A DNA stretch of 64,000 nt from Mesorhizobium erdmanii USDA 3471 (GTDB lineage: Bacteria > Pseudomonadota > Alphaproteobacteria > Rhizobiales > Rhizobiaceae), in contig NZ_KI421453.1 in the NCBI RefSeq assembly GCF_000472705.1, positions 582,818 to 646,817 on the forward strand. The letters run 5' to 3'. The position numbers and the translations under genes were made by a program. Shown here one piece after another: positions 1 to 8,817 of the stretch (within the stretch, counting starts at the first letter, position 1; each line of letters starts with the position of its first letter). The notes beneath the pieces are model-generated. The model made no database searches. It worked only from the letters and a program-made list of their open reading frames with translations, and was not told the DNA's origin.

Positions 1-66
1 CTGCGCGCCGACACCGCGGCCGTGGCCGCCCTTGCGGTGATGCAGGCAACTGTCGGAGACTGGTAG
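1..66 (+). CDS. rsmE: C-terminal end of 16S rRNA (uracil1498-N3)-methyltransferase RsmE (partial)
   Basis: The window opens inside a coding frame of 21 residues that starts LRADTAAVAAL, ends VGDW and stops with TAG at 64-66. This resembles the C-terminus of the SPOUT methyltransferase RsmE, in which ILR(A/T)xTA is part of the SAM-binding knot and the protein ends shortly after. In rhizobia rsmE commonly precedes the glutamate-cysteine ligase gene, as here. Only the tail is visible, so the call rests on this short motif and on gene order. Confidence 0.72.
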   Translation: MRADTAAVAALAVMQATVGDW

Positions 67-210
67 GACTGCTTTTCTTGCAAGGAGGCGGCCCGGATCG
101 TGGCCTTCAATTCCTCTTGACCTGTGGCTCAGGATTTTTCGCTTGATCGGCTGCTAACATTTCGTCCATCTACCGCCGGCGGTCATCCGACCGCCTCTGA
201 GGGCACAGTG

Positions 211-1584
211 ATGGCGCGCGACACAACCGATTTCCGGCCGATCGAAGGCGTCGACGAACTCGTCGAGCACCTGGCCGAGGGCAACAAACCGCGCGACAAA
301 TGGCGCATCGGTACCGAGCACGAGAAGTTTCCCTTCTATGTCGATGGCAACGCGCCGGTGCCGTATGGCGGCGAGCGCGGCATCCGCGCCATCCTCGAAG
401 GCATGCAGACAAAGCTCGGCTGGGATCCGATCATCGACGATGGCCGCATCATCGGCCTGGTCGAGCCGACTGGACAGGGCGCGATCTCGCTCGAGCCCGG
501 CGGCCAGTTCGAGCTTTCCGGCGCGCCGCTGGAGACGATCCATCAGACCTGCCGCGAGGGCAATGCGCATCTGGCACAGGTGCGCGAGATCGCCGAGCCG
601 ATGGGCATCCGCTTCCTCGGCCTCGGCGGCAGCCCGAAATGGTCGCTGGCCGAGACGCCTAAAATGCCGAAGTCGCGCTATGAGATCATGACGCGCTACA
701 TGCCCAAGGTCGGCACCAAGGGTCTCGACATGATGTACCGCACCTGCACGATCCAGGTGAACCTCGACTTCGAGAGCGAAGCCGACATGCGTCGCAAGAT
801 GCAGGTGTCGCTGAAGCTGCAGCCGCTGTCGACGGCGCTGTTCGCCAACTCACCCTTCACCGAGAGCCGGCCGAACGGCCTGCAAAGCTGGCGCGGGGAC
901 ATCTGGCGCGACACCGACAACCAGCGCTCGGGCCTGCTCGAATTCTGTTTCTCGCCCGATTTCGGTTTCGCCGACTATGTCGAATGGGCGCTCGACGTGC
1001 CGATGTATTTCGTCATCCGCGACGGCCGCTATCACGACATGACGCACATCACCTTCCGCCAGTTCATGGCCGGTGCCGCCCGAAACGAAGTGCCGGACGG
1101 GCTGCCGACGATGGGCGACTGGGCGAACCATTTGTCGACGCTGTTCCCCGACGTACGGCTGAAGCGGTTCCTAGAAATGCGCGGGGCCGACGGCGGACCG
1201 TGGCGTCGCATCTGCGCGCTGCCTGCCTTCTGGGTCGGCCTTCTCTATGACGAGGCGGCACTCGATGCGGCGGAGGCGCTGACCGCGAGTTGGACCTACA
1301 AGGAAGTGCTGGCCATGCGCAACGCGGTGCCGGAACTCGGCATTGCCGCGCCCTTCCGCAACACCACGCTGCGCGAGATCGCACGCGACGTCATGGCCAT
1401 TTCGCGCACCGGGTTGAAAAATCGCGGCAAGAAGAACCGCGACGGCTATGACGAAACCTCGTTCCTCAACACTTTGGACGAAGTGGTAGCGCGCGGCACC
1501 ACCAGCGCCGAGGAGATGCTTTCGGCCTACCACACGCGCTGGGGCGGCTCGATCGAGCCGGTGTTCATGGAATACGCCTACTAA
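211..1584 (+). CDS. gshA: Glutamate-cysteine ligase (first step of glutathione synthesis)
   Basis: The 457-residue product belongs to the plant/alphaproteobacterial glutamate-cysteine ligase family (GCS2 fold), which joins glutamate and cysteine using ATP in the cytoplasm. The sequence shows the family's RIGTEHEKF and EPGGQFELSG motifs and a Met-Tyr-Arg-Thr-Cys-Thr stretch ahead of the substrate region. I place the start at the ATG at 211, giving MARDTTDF as expected for rhizobial homologues. An in-frame GTG at 124 would add 29 residues with no family resemblance and is rejected. A short G+C hairpin (1589-1602) follows the stop but has no T-run. Confidence 0.93.
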   Translation: MARDTTDFRPIEGVDELVEHLAEGNKPRDKWRIGTEHEKFPFYVDGNAPVPYGGERGIRAILEGMQTKLGWDPIIDDGRIIGLVEPTGQGAISLEPGGQFELSGAPLETIHQTCREGNAHLAQVREIAEPMGIRFLGLGGSPKWSLAETPKMPKSRYEIMTRYMPKVGTKGLDMMYRTCTIQVNLDFESEADMRRKMQVSLKLQPLSTALFANSPFTESRPNGLQSWRGDIWRDTDNQRSGLLEFCFSPDFGFADYVEWALDVPMYFVIRDGRYHDMTHITFRQFMAGAARNEVPDGLPTMGDWANHLSTLFPDVRLKRFLEMRGADGGPWRRICALPAFWVGLLYDEAALDAAEALTASWTYKEVLAMRNAVPELGIAAPFRNTTLREIARDVMAISRTGLKNRGKKNRDGYDETSFLNTLDEVVARGTTSAEEMLSAYHTRWGGSIEPVFMEYAY

Positions 1585-1661
1585 CCCGGCGGCAAAAGCC
1601 GCTTCAATCGAGCGTTGAAACGAATTAGGCTCTCCTCCGAGGAATTCAGGAGGAGAAGCCG

Positions 1662-2654
1662 ATGCCTACCTTGTTCGACATGCTGGCGCAGGCCCAGAAC
1701 GGCAACGGCATGCAGGCGCTTGCCCAGCAATACGGGCTTTCGATGCAGCAGACACAGGCGGCGGTCGCCGCCCTGCTGCCGGCCTTCTCGCAGGGGCTGC
1801 AACGCAACACCGCCGATCCCTACGGGCTCGGCGCCTTCATGACGGCGATGGCAAGCGGCCAGCACGCCAAGTATTTCGAGGACGCGACCCGGGCCTTCTC
1901 GCCGCAAGGCGTCGACGAAGGCAATGGCATTCTCGGACATCTGTTCGGCTCGAAGGACCTGTCACGCGCCGTGGCCAACCAGGCGGCACAAGCAAGCGGC
2001 GTCAGCCAGCAGATCCTGCAGCAGATGCTGCCGGCGATCGCCTCGATGGTGATGGGTGGCCTGTTCAAGCAGACGACAAATCAGATGCAGGCCGCCGGCG
2101 GTTTTGGCGGCGGCAACAATCCACTTGGTGAGATCATCGAGCAGATGATGCGACAAGGCGGCATGCAAGCGCCGGCTCCGCAGGCACCGCCGCCGCAGAC
2201 CCCGATGGACAACCCGCTTGGCAAGGTCTTGCAGGACATGTTCGGCGGGGGTGCCCCACAACCGCAAAGCCAGCCGCAGCCAGCACCCAATCCCTATGGT
2301 GACAATCCGTTGGGCAAGGTGCTGCAGGACATGTTCGGTGGCGGCGCCCCGCAGCCACAAGGCCGGACGCAGCAGCAGCCGCAACAGACGCAAAGCCCCT
2401 ATGGCGACAACCCGCTGGGCAAAATCTTCGAAGAGATGCTGCGTGGCGGCGGTGGCCTCGGCATGCCTGGTGGGCAGCCGGCGCCGCAGCCTCAGGCACC
2501 GCAGCCGCAGGCCAACCCGAGCGGCAGGCCGAGGAATCCGTTCGACGATATCTTCGGCAAGATGTTCGAGACCGGCGCCCAGCAGCGTGACGAATACCAG
2601 AAGGGCGTGGAGACGATCTTCGACCAATTCAAGCGGGACATGGACCGGCGGTAG
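1662..2654 (+). CDS. DUF937 (YidB-like) protein with tandem NPLGK repeats
   Basis: The 330-residue protein opens with a DUF937 region (about residues 1-130: MPTLFDMLAQAQNG, then a helical LLPAFSQGL and MLPAIASMVMGGLF). The rest is a Pro/Gln/Gly-rich tail carrying about four copies of the short motif DNPLGKvLqdMFGGG, separated by PQPQ linkers, with a degenerate fifth copy (NPFDDIFGKMFETG). No signal peptide or membrane segment is obvious. A strong ribosome-binding site (AGGAGG) lies just before the ATG. The cellular role of DUF937 proteins is unknown. The repeat number is likely to vary between strains because the DNA copies near 2209 and 2301 are very similar. Confidence 0.85.
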   Translation: MPTLFDMLAQAQNGNGMQALAQQYGLSMQQTQAAVAALLPAFSQGLQRNTADPYGLGAFMTAMASGQHAKYFEDATRAFSPQGVDEGNGILGHLFGSKDLSRAVANQAAQASGVSQQILQQMLPAIASMVMGGLFKQTTNQMQAAGGFGGGNNPLGEIIEQMMRQGGMQAPAPQAPPPQTPMDNPLGKVLQDMFGGGAPQPQSQPQPAPNPYGDNPLGKVLQDMFGGGAPQPQGRTQQQPQQTQSPYGDNPLGKIFEEMLRGGGGLGMPGGQPAPQPQAPQPQANPSGRPRNPFDDIFGKMFETGAQQRDEYQKGVETIFDQFKRDMDRR

Positions 2655-2697
2655 GTGCCGGGCCAGTGGCCATTTGCGATAAAGCCAAAAAAGAAAA

Positions 2698-2721
2698 GCC
2701 CGGTCCTTGGGAGGACCGGGC
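2698..2721 (-). terminator. Rho-independent terminator for the DUF1127 gene
   Basis: A perfect 10-bp stem (GCCCGGTCCT / AGGACCGGGC) closes a 4-base loop. Read on the minus strand it is followed by TTTTCTTTTTT, a classic U-tract. It therefore ends the minus-strand DUF1127 transcript. It lies 44 bases beyond the DUF937 stop, so it may also stop plus-strand readthrough, although there is no T-run in that direction. Confidence 0.82.
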
Positions 2722-2825
2722 AGCGTGCAGGCGGGCCGGCGGGGAACCGGCAGGGAGTGGGAGCCTGCATGAACCTTGGTCGCGCTGAACCCCGAAAAGG
2801 TTCAACAGGACCGAAACTCTGACGA

Positions 2826-3116
2826 TCAGGCCACTTTGCGGGCGATGTCCTCGATCGTCTCGACACGATCGCTGGCGATTTCACGCAGGATCGCCGTCGG
2901 GTCGCGGCCGAACGGCACGTCTATGGCCACATGCAAGTCGGCGCGCCTCAGACCAATATCGGCAAGCTCGGCGTCCGACATCTCGCCAAGACGGTAGAAG
3001 GCGCGACGGTTTTTCCAGGCGCGGTAGAAATTGACGACGGTATTGGCCACGCGCATCGCAACGGCCGGACGCGAGGTGATGCGCGAGGTCTCGGTGGCGA
3101 AATCGATCGTGGTCAT
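2826..3116 (-). CDS. DUF1127 small basic protein
   Basis: The 96-residue product ends with a DUF1127-type region: an RRAFYRLGEMSDAELADIGL stretch is the hallmark of this family of short arginine-rich proteins. Some alphaproteobacterial members bind RNA or modulate phosphate and stress responses; this copy's role is not known. The start at MTTIDFATE is set by a good AAGGAG site a few bases upstream. Upstream in-frame codons would add 26 residues unlike the family. It is monocistronic, ends at a strong terminator and diverges from a LysR regulator. Confidence 0.85.
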   Translation of the reverse strand: MTTIDFATETSRITSRPAVAMRVANTVVNFYRAWKNRRAFYRLGEMSDAELADIGLRRADLHVAIDVPFGRDPTAILREIASDRVETIEDIARKVA

Positions 3117-3287
3117 GTCGGTCTCCTTCAGACTCGAACGGACGAAACCAGCCAAGCGGCGCCGATAACAGCGGCCGCTCCGGTCCCAATTCACATGCCT
3201 TCATGTGGACAATGCCAATTTGCCATCAGCCGATTGATTAATCCAACGAATGTTTCTAATCTTTAGCATCAACACCAGTGATGGATC

Positions 3288-4250
3288 ATGCCGATGAAAG
3301 CGCCGCTCGATCTCGATCAGTTGCAGACCTTCATCTCGATTGCCGACACCGGCAGCTTCACGCGGGCGGCCGAAGAGGTGCTGCGCACGCAATCGGCGGT
3401 GTCGATGCAGATGCGCCGGCTCGAGGAGCGGATCGGCAAGCCGCTGTTCGAGAAGGAAGGGCGCACCAACAAACTGACCGAGGAAGGCGACAAGCTGCTT
3501 TCCTATGCAAGGCGGCTGCTTTACCTCAACCGCGAAACGCTCGCCGCCTTCGACGACCAGCGGCTCGAAGGCACGATCCGAATCGGCACGCCGGACGACT
3601 ATGCCGACCGTTTCCTGCCGGAGATCATGGCGCGCTTCACGCGCTCCAATCCGCGCGTCGAACTGACTGTGATCTGCGAGCCGACGCCGGGGCTGGTCGA
3701 GCATATCAAGCGCGGCAATCTCGACCTGGCGCTGGTGACGCACAATGACGTGCGCGGCCAGTCGGAAGTGGTGCGGCGCGAACCGCTGCTATGGGTCACC
3801 TCGGCCAACCACGCGACGCATGAACAAGTGACGCTGCCGATGGCCTTTGGCCGGCCGAACTGCATCTGGCGGCGCGCCGCCGTCGATGTGCTGGACCAGC
3901 AGAACCGCGACTACCGCATCCTGTTCACCAGCTTCTCGGCGACCGTGATCACCGCCGCCGTCCTTTCGGGCCTGGCGATCTCGGTGCTGCCGGAATGCGC
4001 GCTCAGGCCCGGCATGCGGGTGCTGGGCGACGCCGACGGCTTCGGCGCCCTGCCCGACTGCCGCATCGGCATCATGCGCGGCCAGACCTCGCGGCCGGAG
4101 ATCGTCGATGCGCTCGCCCGCCACATCTCCGAGAGCCTGGACAACATCTCGGTGCCGCTTGGCGAGGAGACGGGATCATTCGACTTCGCCGCCCTGGCCT
4201 TCGCCAAGATGAAGCGGACGAGACCGAACCAGATCCTGCCCGGCTGGTAG
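3288..4250 (+). CDS. LysR-type transcriptional regulator
   Basis: The 320-residue protein has an N-terminal winged helix-turn-helix (residues about 8-67: LDQLQTFISIADTGSFTRAAEEV, then QSAVSMQMRRLEERIG) and a periplasmic-binding-protein-like effector domain to about residue 290. The family acts as tetramers on DNA, usually on a divergent neighbour. Here the divergent gene encodes a DUF1127 protein, 171 bases away. The effector is not identifiable from sequence. An internal ATG two codons downstream (3294) is an alternative start. Confidence 0.88.
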   Translation: MPMKAPLDLDQLQTFISIADTGSFTRAAEEVLRTQSAVSMQMRRLEERIGKPLFEKEGRTNKLTEEGDKLLSYARRLLYLNRETLAAFDDQRLEGTIRIGTPDDYADRFLPEIMARFTRSNPRVELTVICEPTPGLVEHIKRGNLDLALVTHNDVRGQSEVVRREPLLWVTSANHATHEQVTLPMAFGRPNCIWRRAAVDVLDQQNRDYRILFTSFSATVITAAVLSGLAISVLPECALRPGMRVLGDADGFGALPDCRIGIMRGQTSRPEIVDALARHISESLDNISVPLGEETGSFDFAALAFAKMKRTRPNQILPGW

Positions 4251-4328
4251 GAAGCATCAGGGGGTCATGACACACTGGCCCCACACGGGCGCCTTGACGT
4301 GAGGCGCCAACCGGCCCCCAATCGACCG

Positions 4329-5894
4329 ATGAGCGAAGCAGCAACCGAATCACGTACCAACGCCACCGAATACACGGTGAGCGAGATCTCCGGCGCGCTG
4401 AAACGCACGGTCGAGGACGTCTTCGGCAATGTGCGGGTGCGCGGCGAAATCTCGGGCTATCGCGGCCCGCATTCATCAGGCCATGCCTATTTCGCGCTGA
4501 AGGACGACCGCGCCCGGCTCGACGCGGTTGTGTGGAAAGGCACGATGAGCCGGCTGAAATTCCGCCCCGAGGAAGGGATGGAAGTGATCGCCACCGGCAA
4601 GCTCACCACTTACCCCGGCAAGTCCAACTACCAGATCGTCATCGACAATCTGGAGCCTGCCGGCGCCGGGGCGCTGATGGCGCTGCTGGAAGAGCGCAAG
4701 CGCCGACTGCAGGCGGAAGGGCTTTTCGAGGCCGGCCGCAAACGCCGGCTACCTTTCATGCCACGCGTCATAGGCGTCGTCACCTCGCCGACCGGGTCCG
4801 TCATCCGCGACATCATCCATCGCATCAAGGACCGCTTTCCGCTGCATGTGCTGGTCTGGCCGGTGCGCGTGCAGGGCGAGACCGCGAGCGTTGAAGTGAC
4901 CAATGCCGTCACAGGCTTCAACGCACTGGCCTGGGATGGTGCCATCCAGCGTCCCGATCTCTTGATCGTGGCGCGCGGCGGCGGCAGCCTCGAGGATCTG
5001 TGGGGGTTCAACGATGAGGCGCTGGCCCGCGCCGTCGCCGCCTCCGGCATTCCGGTGCTTTCCGCCGTCGGCCACGAGACCGACTGGACACTGATCGACC
5101 TCGTCGCGGATGTGCGGGCGCCGACACCGACGGGCGCCGCCGAAATCGCCGTGCCGGTGAAGGCCGACCTCGAAGCGGCGCTGGCCAGCCTCGGCGCCAG
5201 GCTCAAGGCGGCCATCTCACGCAATTTCGAACGCAAGCGGCAGGCTGCACGTGCGGCGGCGCGCGCTCTGCCGTCGCCCGATCAATTGCTGGCGCTGCCG
5301 CGCCGGCGCCTCGACGAGGCGACATCGAGGCTCGGTCGTGGCTTGTCAGTCAGTGTCGATCGCAAGCGCGCACGGCTTCAGGGCCAAAGGCTGACGCCGG
5401 CCACGCTGTCGCGGCGCATGAACGAGGCCCGCACCCTGACCGGCCGTGACCTTGCCCGCGCGCAGGCGGCGTTCTTTGCCATCGTGCGCGAACGACGCAC
5501 GCGGTTTGCGCGAAGCGCGGCGCGGCTCTCGCCGGCGCCGATCGCGCGCCGCCAGAAACAGCAGGCCGACACACTGGCGGCGCTCGCCAGACGGCAGGAT
5601 CGGGTCATCTCGCTGCGGCTCGAACGCCTGCGTGGCCAGTTGGGCCAGGCCGAGCGCCTGTTGACCACGCTTTCGCACAAGGCCGTTCTGGCGCGCGGCT
5701 TCGCGCTGGTGAAGGATGCCGACGGCGCCGTTATCAAGCAGGCCGCCGATGTGGCGTCGGGGATGGCGCTTTCGCTGGAGTTCGCGGACGGGACGGCGGA
5801 CGCGGTGGCAACCAGCGGTGCGGCGCGGCCGAAGCCGGTTGCCAGGCCGGCGGTCAAGGCGAAAGAACCCGGCAATCAGGGATCTCTGTTCTGA
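4329..5894 (+). CDS. xseA: Exodeoxyribonuclease VII large subunit
   Basis: The 521-residue product matches XseA, which with XseB degrades single-stranded DNA to oligonucleotides in the cytoplasm. Visible parts are an N-terminal OB fold (TVSEISGALKRTVE, GEISGYRG, about residues 15-110), the catalytic core with GVVTSPTGSVIRDI, RGGGSLEDLW and GHETDWTLID, and a long Arg/Ala-rich coiled-coil C-terminal region. The ATG at 4329 gives the expected N-terminus; an earlier GTG at 4299 adds only ten unconserved residues. The next gene starts two bases after the stop, suggesting co-transcription. xseB is not in the window. Confidence 0.95.
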   Translation: MSEAATESRTNATEYTVSEISGALKRTVEDVFGNVRVRGEISGYRGPHSSGHAYFALKDDRARLDAVVWKGTMSRLKFRPEEGMEVIATGKLTTYPGKSNYQIVIDNLEPAGAGALMALLEERKRRLQAEGLFEAGRKRRLPFMPRVIGVVTSPTGSVIRDIIHRIKDRFPLHVLVWPVRVQGETASVEVTNAVTGFNALAWDGAIQRPDLLIVARGGGSLEDLWGFNDEALARAVAASGIPVLSAVGHETDWTLIDLVADVRAPTPTGAAEIAVPVKADLEAALASLGARLKAAISRNFERKRQAARAAARALPSPDQLLALPRRRLDEATSRLGRGLSVSVDRKRARLQGQRLTPATLSRRMNEARTLTGRDLARAQAAFFAIVRERRTRFARSAARLSPAPIARRQKQQADTLAALARRQDRVISLRLERLRGQLGQAERLLTTLSHKAVLARGFALVKDADGAVIKQAADVASGMALSLEFADGTADAVATSGAARPKPVARPAVKAKEPGNQGSLF

Positions 5895-5896
5895 TC

Positions 5897-7033
5897 ATGA
5901 CCGACAATCCGCACCATCAGGCAACGCCCGGCGGCAAGCCGCGCGCGCGAAGCTTCGGCATCGGCTTCGACGGAATAGCCGGGCCGTTCAACGCCATCAC
6001 CGACGTCTCAGGCGTCGCGGTCGGCTATGCGACGCTGATTTCCGGCGACGGCGCGCTCGTCGTCGGCAAGGGACCGGTGCGCACCGGTGTCACCGCGATC
6101 CTGCCCAGGCCGCGCGCCGACCTCGCCACGCCGGTCTTCGCCGGCATTTTCAGCCAGAACGGCAATGGCGAACTGACCGGCTCGCACATCGTCGAGGAAA
6201 CCGGCGCCTTCAACTTCCCGATCACCATCACCAACACGCATTCCTGCGGTGTTTCGCGTGACGGTACGCTGCGCTGGATGAACCAGGTGCTGCCGGCCGC
6301 GCTTGACAGCGGCTGGGGCCTGCCGGTGGCGGCGGAGACCTATGACGGCTTCCTCAATGACATAAACGGCCACCATCTGACATCAGAGCATGTCGCGGAA
6401 GCGCTTGACGGCGCGGCCGGCGGTCCGATCGAGGAAGGCAGCGTCGGTGGCGGTACCGGCATGATCACCTTCGGCTTCAAGGCCGGCTCGGGCACGGCAT
6501 CGCGCATCGTTGGATGGCAGGGACATTCCTACACGGTCGGCGCCTTCGTGCAGTCGAATTTCGGCAAGCGGCGCAATTTTACCCTTCGTGGCCTGCGCGC
6601 TGGGTCCGAACTCGCGGAGCCGGCGATCCGCGAAGGCACGCCACGTGCCGAAAAGGGCTCGATCATCGCCGTTGTCGCCACCGATGCGCCGTTCCTGCCG
6701 CATCAGATGAAGCGGCTGGCTCGCCGCGTGCCGCTCGGCGTCGCCATGACCGGCGGTTTCGGCTACCACAGCTCGGGCGACATCTTTATCGCCTTCTCAA
6801 CAGCCAATCCTGCCGCGGCACTAGCGCCTTCCGGCCGGATTGCCAATGCCGATTTCATTCCCGACACAGACATCGATGCGTTTTTCGATGCCGTCATCCA
6901 GGCCGTAGAAGAATCGATCCTCAACGCCCTCATCGCCAATGACGACATGACCGGGCGCGACGGCAATTTCGTGCCGGCGCTGCCGAAGGCCTGGTTGAAA
7001 GAAAGGTTTGGGCTGAAAGAAAAGCTCGGCTGA
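5897..7033 (+). CDS. P1 family aminopeptidase (DmpA/BapA type, self-processing)
   Basis: The 378-residue product is a member of peptidase family P1 (DmpA, L-aminopeptidase/D-Ala esterase/amidase; BapA, beta-peptidyl aminopeptidase). These N-terminal nucleophile hydrolases cleave themselves between Gly and Ser. The expected site is seen as Gly254-Ser255 in EKGSIIAVVATDAP, followed by LPHQMKRLARR. Other family motifs include NAITDVSGVAVGY near the N-terminus, NTHSCG and VGGGTGM. There is no signal peptide, so it is probably cytoplasmic. It starts two bases after xseA and likely shares its transcript. Substrate is unknown. Confidence 0.9.
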   Translation: MTDNPHHQATPGGKPRARSFGIGFDGIAGPFNAITDVSGVAVGYATLISGDGALVVGKGPVRTGVTAILPRPRADLATPVFAGIFSQNGNGELTGSHIVEETGAFNFPITITNTHSCGVSRDGTLRWMNQVLPAALDSGWGLPVAAETYDGFLNDINGHHLTSEHVAEALDGAAGGPIEEGSVGGGTGMITFGFKAGSGTASRIVGWQGHSYTVGAFVQSNFGKRRNFTLRGLRAGSELAEPAIREGTPRAEKGSIIAVVATDAPFLPHQMKRLARRVPLGVAMTGGFGYHSSGDIFIAFSTANPAAALAPSGRIANADFIPDTDIDAFFDAVIQAVEESILNALIANDDMTGRDGNFVPALPKAWLKERFGLKEKLG

Positions 7034-7041
7034 GACGAAAA

Positions 7042-7060
7042 CGCGGGCCAAAAGCCCGCG
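7042..7060. terminator. Hairpin between convergent genes
   Basis: A 7-bp perfect stem (CGCGGGC / GCCCGCG) with a CAAAA loop lies between the P1 peptidase and the convergent DUF768 gene. There is no clear T-run on either side, so it is at best a weak bidirectional terminator. Confidence 0.45.
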
Positions 7061-7086
7061 CGCTCGCAAAGACTGGCCGTTAAAAT

Positions 7087-7338
7087 CTATTCCGCGGCCT
7101 TGCTGGCCGCATGCTCGTGCTCGTCGGCCTCGGCGGCTTCCTCGAGTCGGGAAGCAATGAGTTCCTGGATATCGCCGACTTCTTCCTGAATGTCCTCCAG
7201 GGGAATACCGACTTCGGCAGCCTTGGCGGCACATTCCTTGGCCAATGTCTCGGCCTGCTTGTCGATCCGGGCCTGGGACTGGCAATGGACCTTTTCGCCG
7301 ATCCATCCCCGCAAGAACTCGATCGCGTGTTCACTCAT
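7087..7338 (-). CDS. DUF768 domain protein
   Basis: The 83-residue acidic protein begins MSEHAIEFLRGWI and continues with a helical, Glu/Ala-rich body containing GIPLEDIQEEVGDI. This matches DUF768, a short-protein family known to me mainly from Mesorhizobium, usually in several copies per genome; function unknown. The ATG at 7338 is chosen because the family begins with this segment; an upstream start would add 22 unconserved residues. It supports assignment of the window to Mesorhizobium or a relative. Confidence 0.75.
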   Translation of the reverse strand: MSEHAIEFLRGWIGEKVHCQSQARIDKQAETLAKECAAKAAEVGIPLEDIQEEVGDIQELIASRLEEAAEADEHEHAASKAAE

Positions 7339-7732
7339 ACTGCTGTTCCCTGGCGGCAAAGCCGGTTGGTAATCATAAACGTCGGCATCCCGCAAAGGAT
7401 GCATCCTGCCATTCGAGCCGAGTCGCGGCCAGCCGGCAAGTCAATGCCGTCCAAGGTCCACAGAGCCGAAGGAAATCGAGGGATGAAGAACATTTTCTGA
7501 TTCTGAAGGACTGTACCGTTGGCGGGATCTGCCCGCTCCGAGCAATTGCTTCTACCTTTACGGCTTTCAGTCCGTGTCTTGATCTCAATGGCTGTCGCTA
7601 CAGCCACCTTTGACATTGCACTTCCAGGCGCGAGCCAGCGAAGCCGCCGCTATATAGTGATATCCAAACGCAATGTCGACTCCTCCCAACCGTGCCCGCG
7701 GCTTGCACCAAAGTCGCACCCCGCGCACCCCA
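7339..7732. other. 394-base gap without a recognised gene
   Basis: No open frame here resembles a known family. The stretch holds a 7-bp hairpin (TGGCTGT / ACAGCCA, loop CGCT, 7589-7606) without a T-run, and an AT-rich patch (CTATATAGTGATATC near 7650) that could be a promoter. Nothing else could be supported. Confidence 0.5.
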
Positions 7733-8422
7733 TCAGAAGGTCTCGACCCAAGGCCTCAACTCCATTTCCCAGGTCCAGGCGCTACGGTGCTGGCGATGAA
7801 TAGAGAGATAGGCCTCGGCAATCGCGTCCGGAGACAGCCGGCGATCCTGCGTATCTGTCTCCTGCCCGGACGCGGCCGAGGCAATGGCGCCATCGATGAT
7901 AAAGTGCGCGACGTGGACATTCTTCGGTGCCAGCTCACGGGCCATGGACTGAACCAGCCCGCGCAAGCCGAATTTCGGCATCGCAAAACCGGCGGAGCCG
8001 GCAAAGCCCTTCACGCTGGCCGTCGCGCCGGTGAAGAGAATCGAACCCGAACCCAGAGCCACCAGCCGGCGGGCCGCCTGCTGGCCGACCAGGAACCCGC
8101 CATAGGCCCCAACCAGCAAAGCCTGCCGGACCGCCTCGGGATCAAGCTCGGCTATCGGTCCGCGGGCGCGTCCACTGGCGTTGAAAATCGCCAGCGAGAG
8201 CGGACCGGCCTTGTCAACGACATCGAACAGACGCTCCACCGAAGCGGGATCGGAGACATCGGTTGCCACGACCTGCGCGCCTGTCTCGCCCCGCAATGCG
8301 TCAAGCTTTTCGACATTGCGGGCGGCCAGAACGACGCTGAACCCTTGCTTGGCGAGAAGGCGCGCCAGCGAGGCGCTCAAACCGGAGCCTGCACCGGCGA
8401 TGACGGCGACATTGGATGTCAT
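7733..8422 (-). CDS. Short-chain dehydrogenase/reductase-like protein lacking the catalytic Tyr
   Basis: The 229-residue protein has a Rossmann-type nucleotide-binding motif near the N-terminus (IAGAGSGLS, the GxxxGxG region) and the usual SDR order through TDVSD and NASG. The catalytic Tyr of the YxxxK motif is Phe: it reads F146-A-M-P-K150. A set of proteobacterial SDR-like proteins share this FAxxK form followed by LRGLVQSMARELAPKNVHVAH, so this is a subfamily trait rather than decay. It may bind NAD(P) without classical dehydrogenase chemistry. The start at MTSNVAV (8422) is preferred over an ATG-like codon seven residues upstream. Confidence 0.85.
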   Translation of the reverse strand: MTSNVAVIAGAGSGLSASLARLLAKQGFSVVLAARNVEKLDALRGETGAQVVATDVSDPASVERLFDVVDKAGPLSLAIFNASGRARGPIAELDPEAVRQALLVGAYGGFLVGQQAARRLVALGSGSILFTGATASVKGFAGSAGFAMPKFGLRGLVQSMARELAPKNVHVAHFIIDGAIASAASGQETDTQDRRLSPDAIAEAYLSIHRQHRSAWTWEMELRPWVETF

Positions 8423-8523
8423 GAGACCTTTCCTTCCTTGCACGGTCTGCGGTCGATGGCTGGGCGAATGAGCTGTGTCGGAGCTTGCCGGATCAGCACG
8501 ACGGCGGCAACGCCGACGGCAGC

Positions 8524-8628
8524 TAAAGCGCGTCGCGTTGAGACGGATTCATGCGATGCGCGTTGGGGCTTTGTGATTATGCATATCGTTCGCCCAAAAC
8601 CGACACCACTTTCGGGCGACGTGCATGA
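8524..8628. repeat. Rhizobiales-type intergenic palindromic repeat, copy A
   Basis: A two-part palindromic element. The first part begins AAAGCGCGTCGCG and mirrors ATGCGATGCGCGTT. The second (8579-8626) is an imperfect palindrome bounded by ATGCATATCG and GCGACGTGCAT with a central CCAAAACCGACACCACTTT. The second part aligns with elements at 28072-28120 and 55925-55977. Such elements are abundant in rhizobial genomes and can form long RNA hairpins; no transposase is associated. Confidence 0.75.
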
Positions 8629-8635
8629 GAAAAAT

Positions 8636-8660
8636 GGCCGGGCGCGAAAACGGCCCGGCC
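8636..8660 (-). terminator. G+C hairpin with minus-strand T-run
   Basis: Stem GGCCGGGC / GCCCGGCC with a 9-base loop. On the minus strand it is followed by ATTTTTCTC, the layout of an intrinsic terminator. It lies about 160 bases past the oxygenase gene and may act as a second terminator for it. Confidence 0.55.
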
Positions 8661-8775
8661 AAAAAAGAAGGTCATAACCTTCAGAGGGGAACACCGCTCG
8701 GCGAAATGGGAGGAAAACACCGAACGGATTTTTCTCTTTTGAACCGATTCTCAGACAGATACGACGGATGACTTT

Positions 8776-8805
8776 CTAAAAAACGGCCAAGATGGAAAAA
8801 TCTTG
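8776..8805 (-). terminator. Intrinsic terminator after the oxygenase gene
   Basis: A 6-bp stem (CAAGAT / ATCTTG) closing a 6-base A-rich loop, followed on the minus strand by GGCCGTTTTTTAG. It starts 13 bases beyond the stop codon of the minus-strand oxygenase. The stem is short but the U-tract and position fit. Confidence 0.6.
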
Positions 8806-8817
8806 TCCTTTTCAGCT

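Noticed and set aside
124..210. GTG start 29 codons upstream for the glutamate-cysteine ligase
   Set aside because: The extra residues resemble nothing in the family; the ATG at 211 gives the standard N-terminus.
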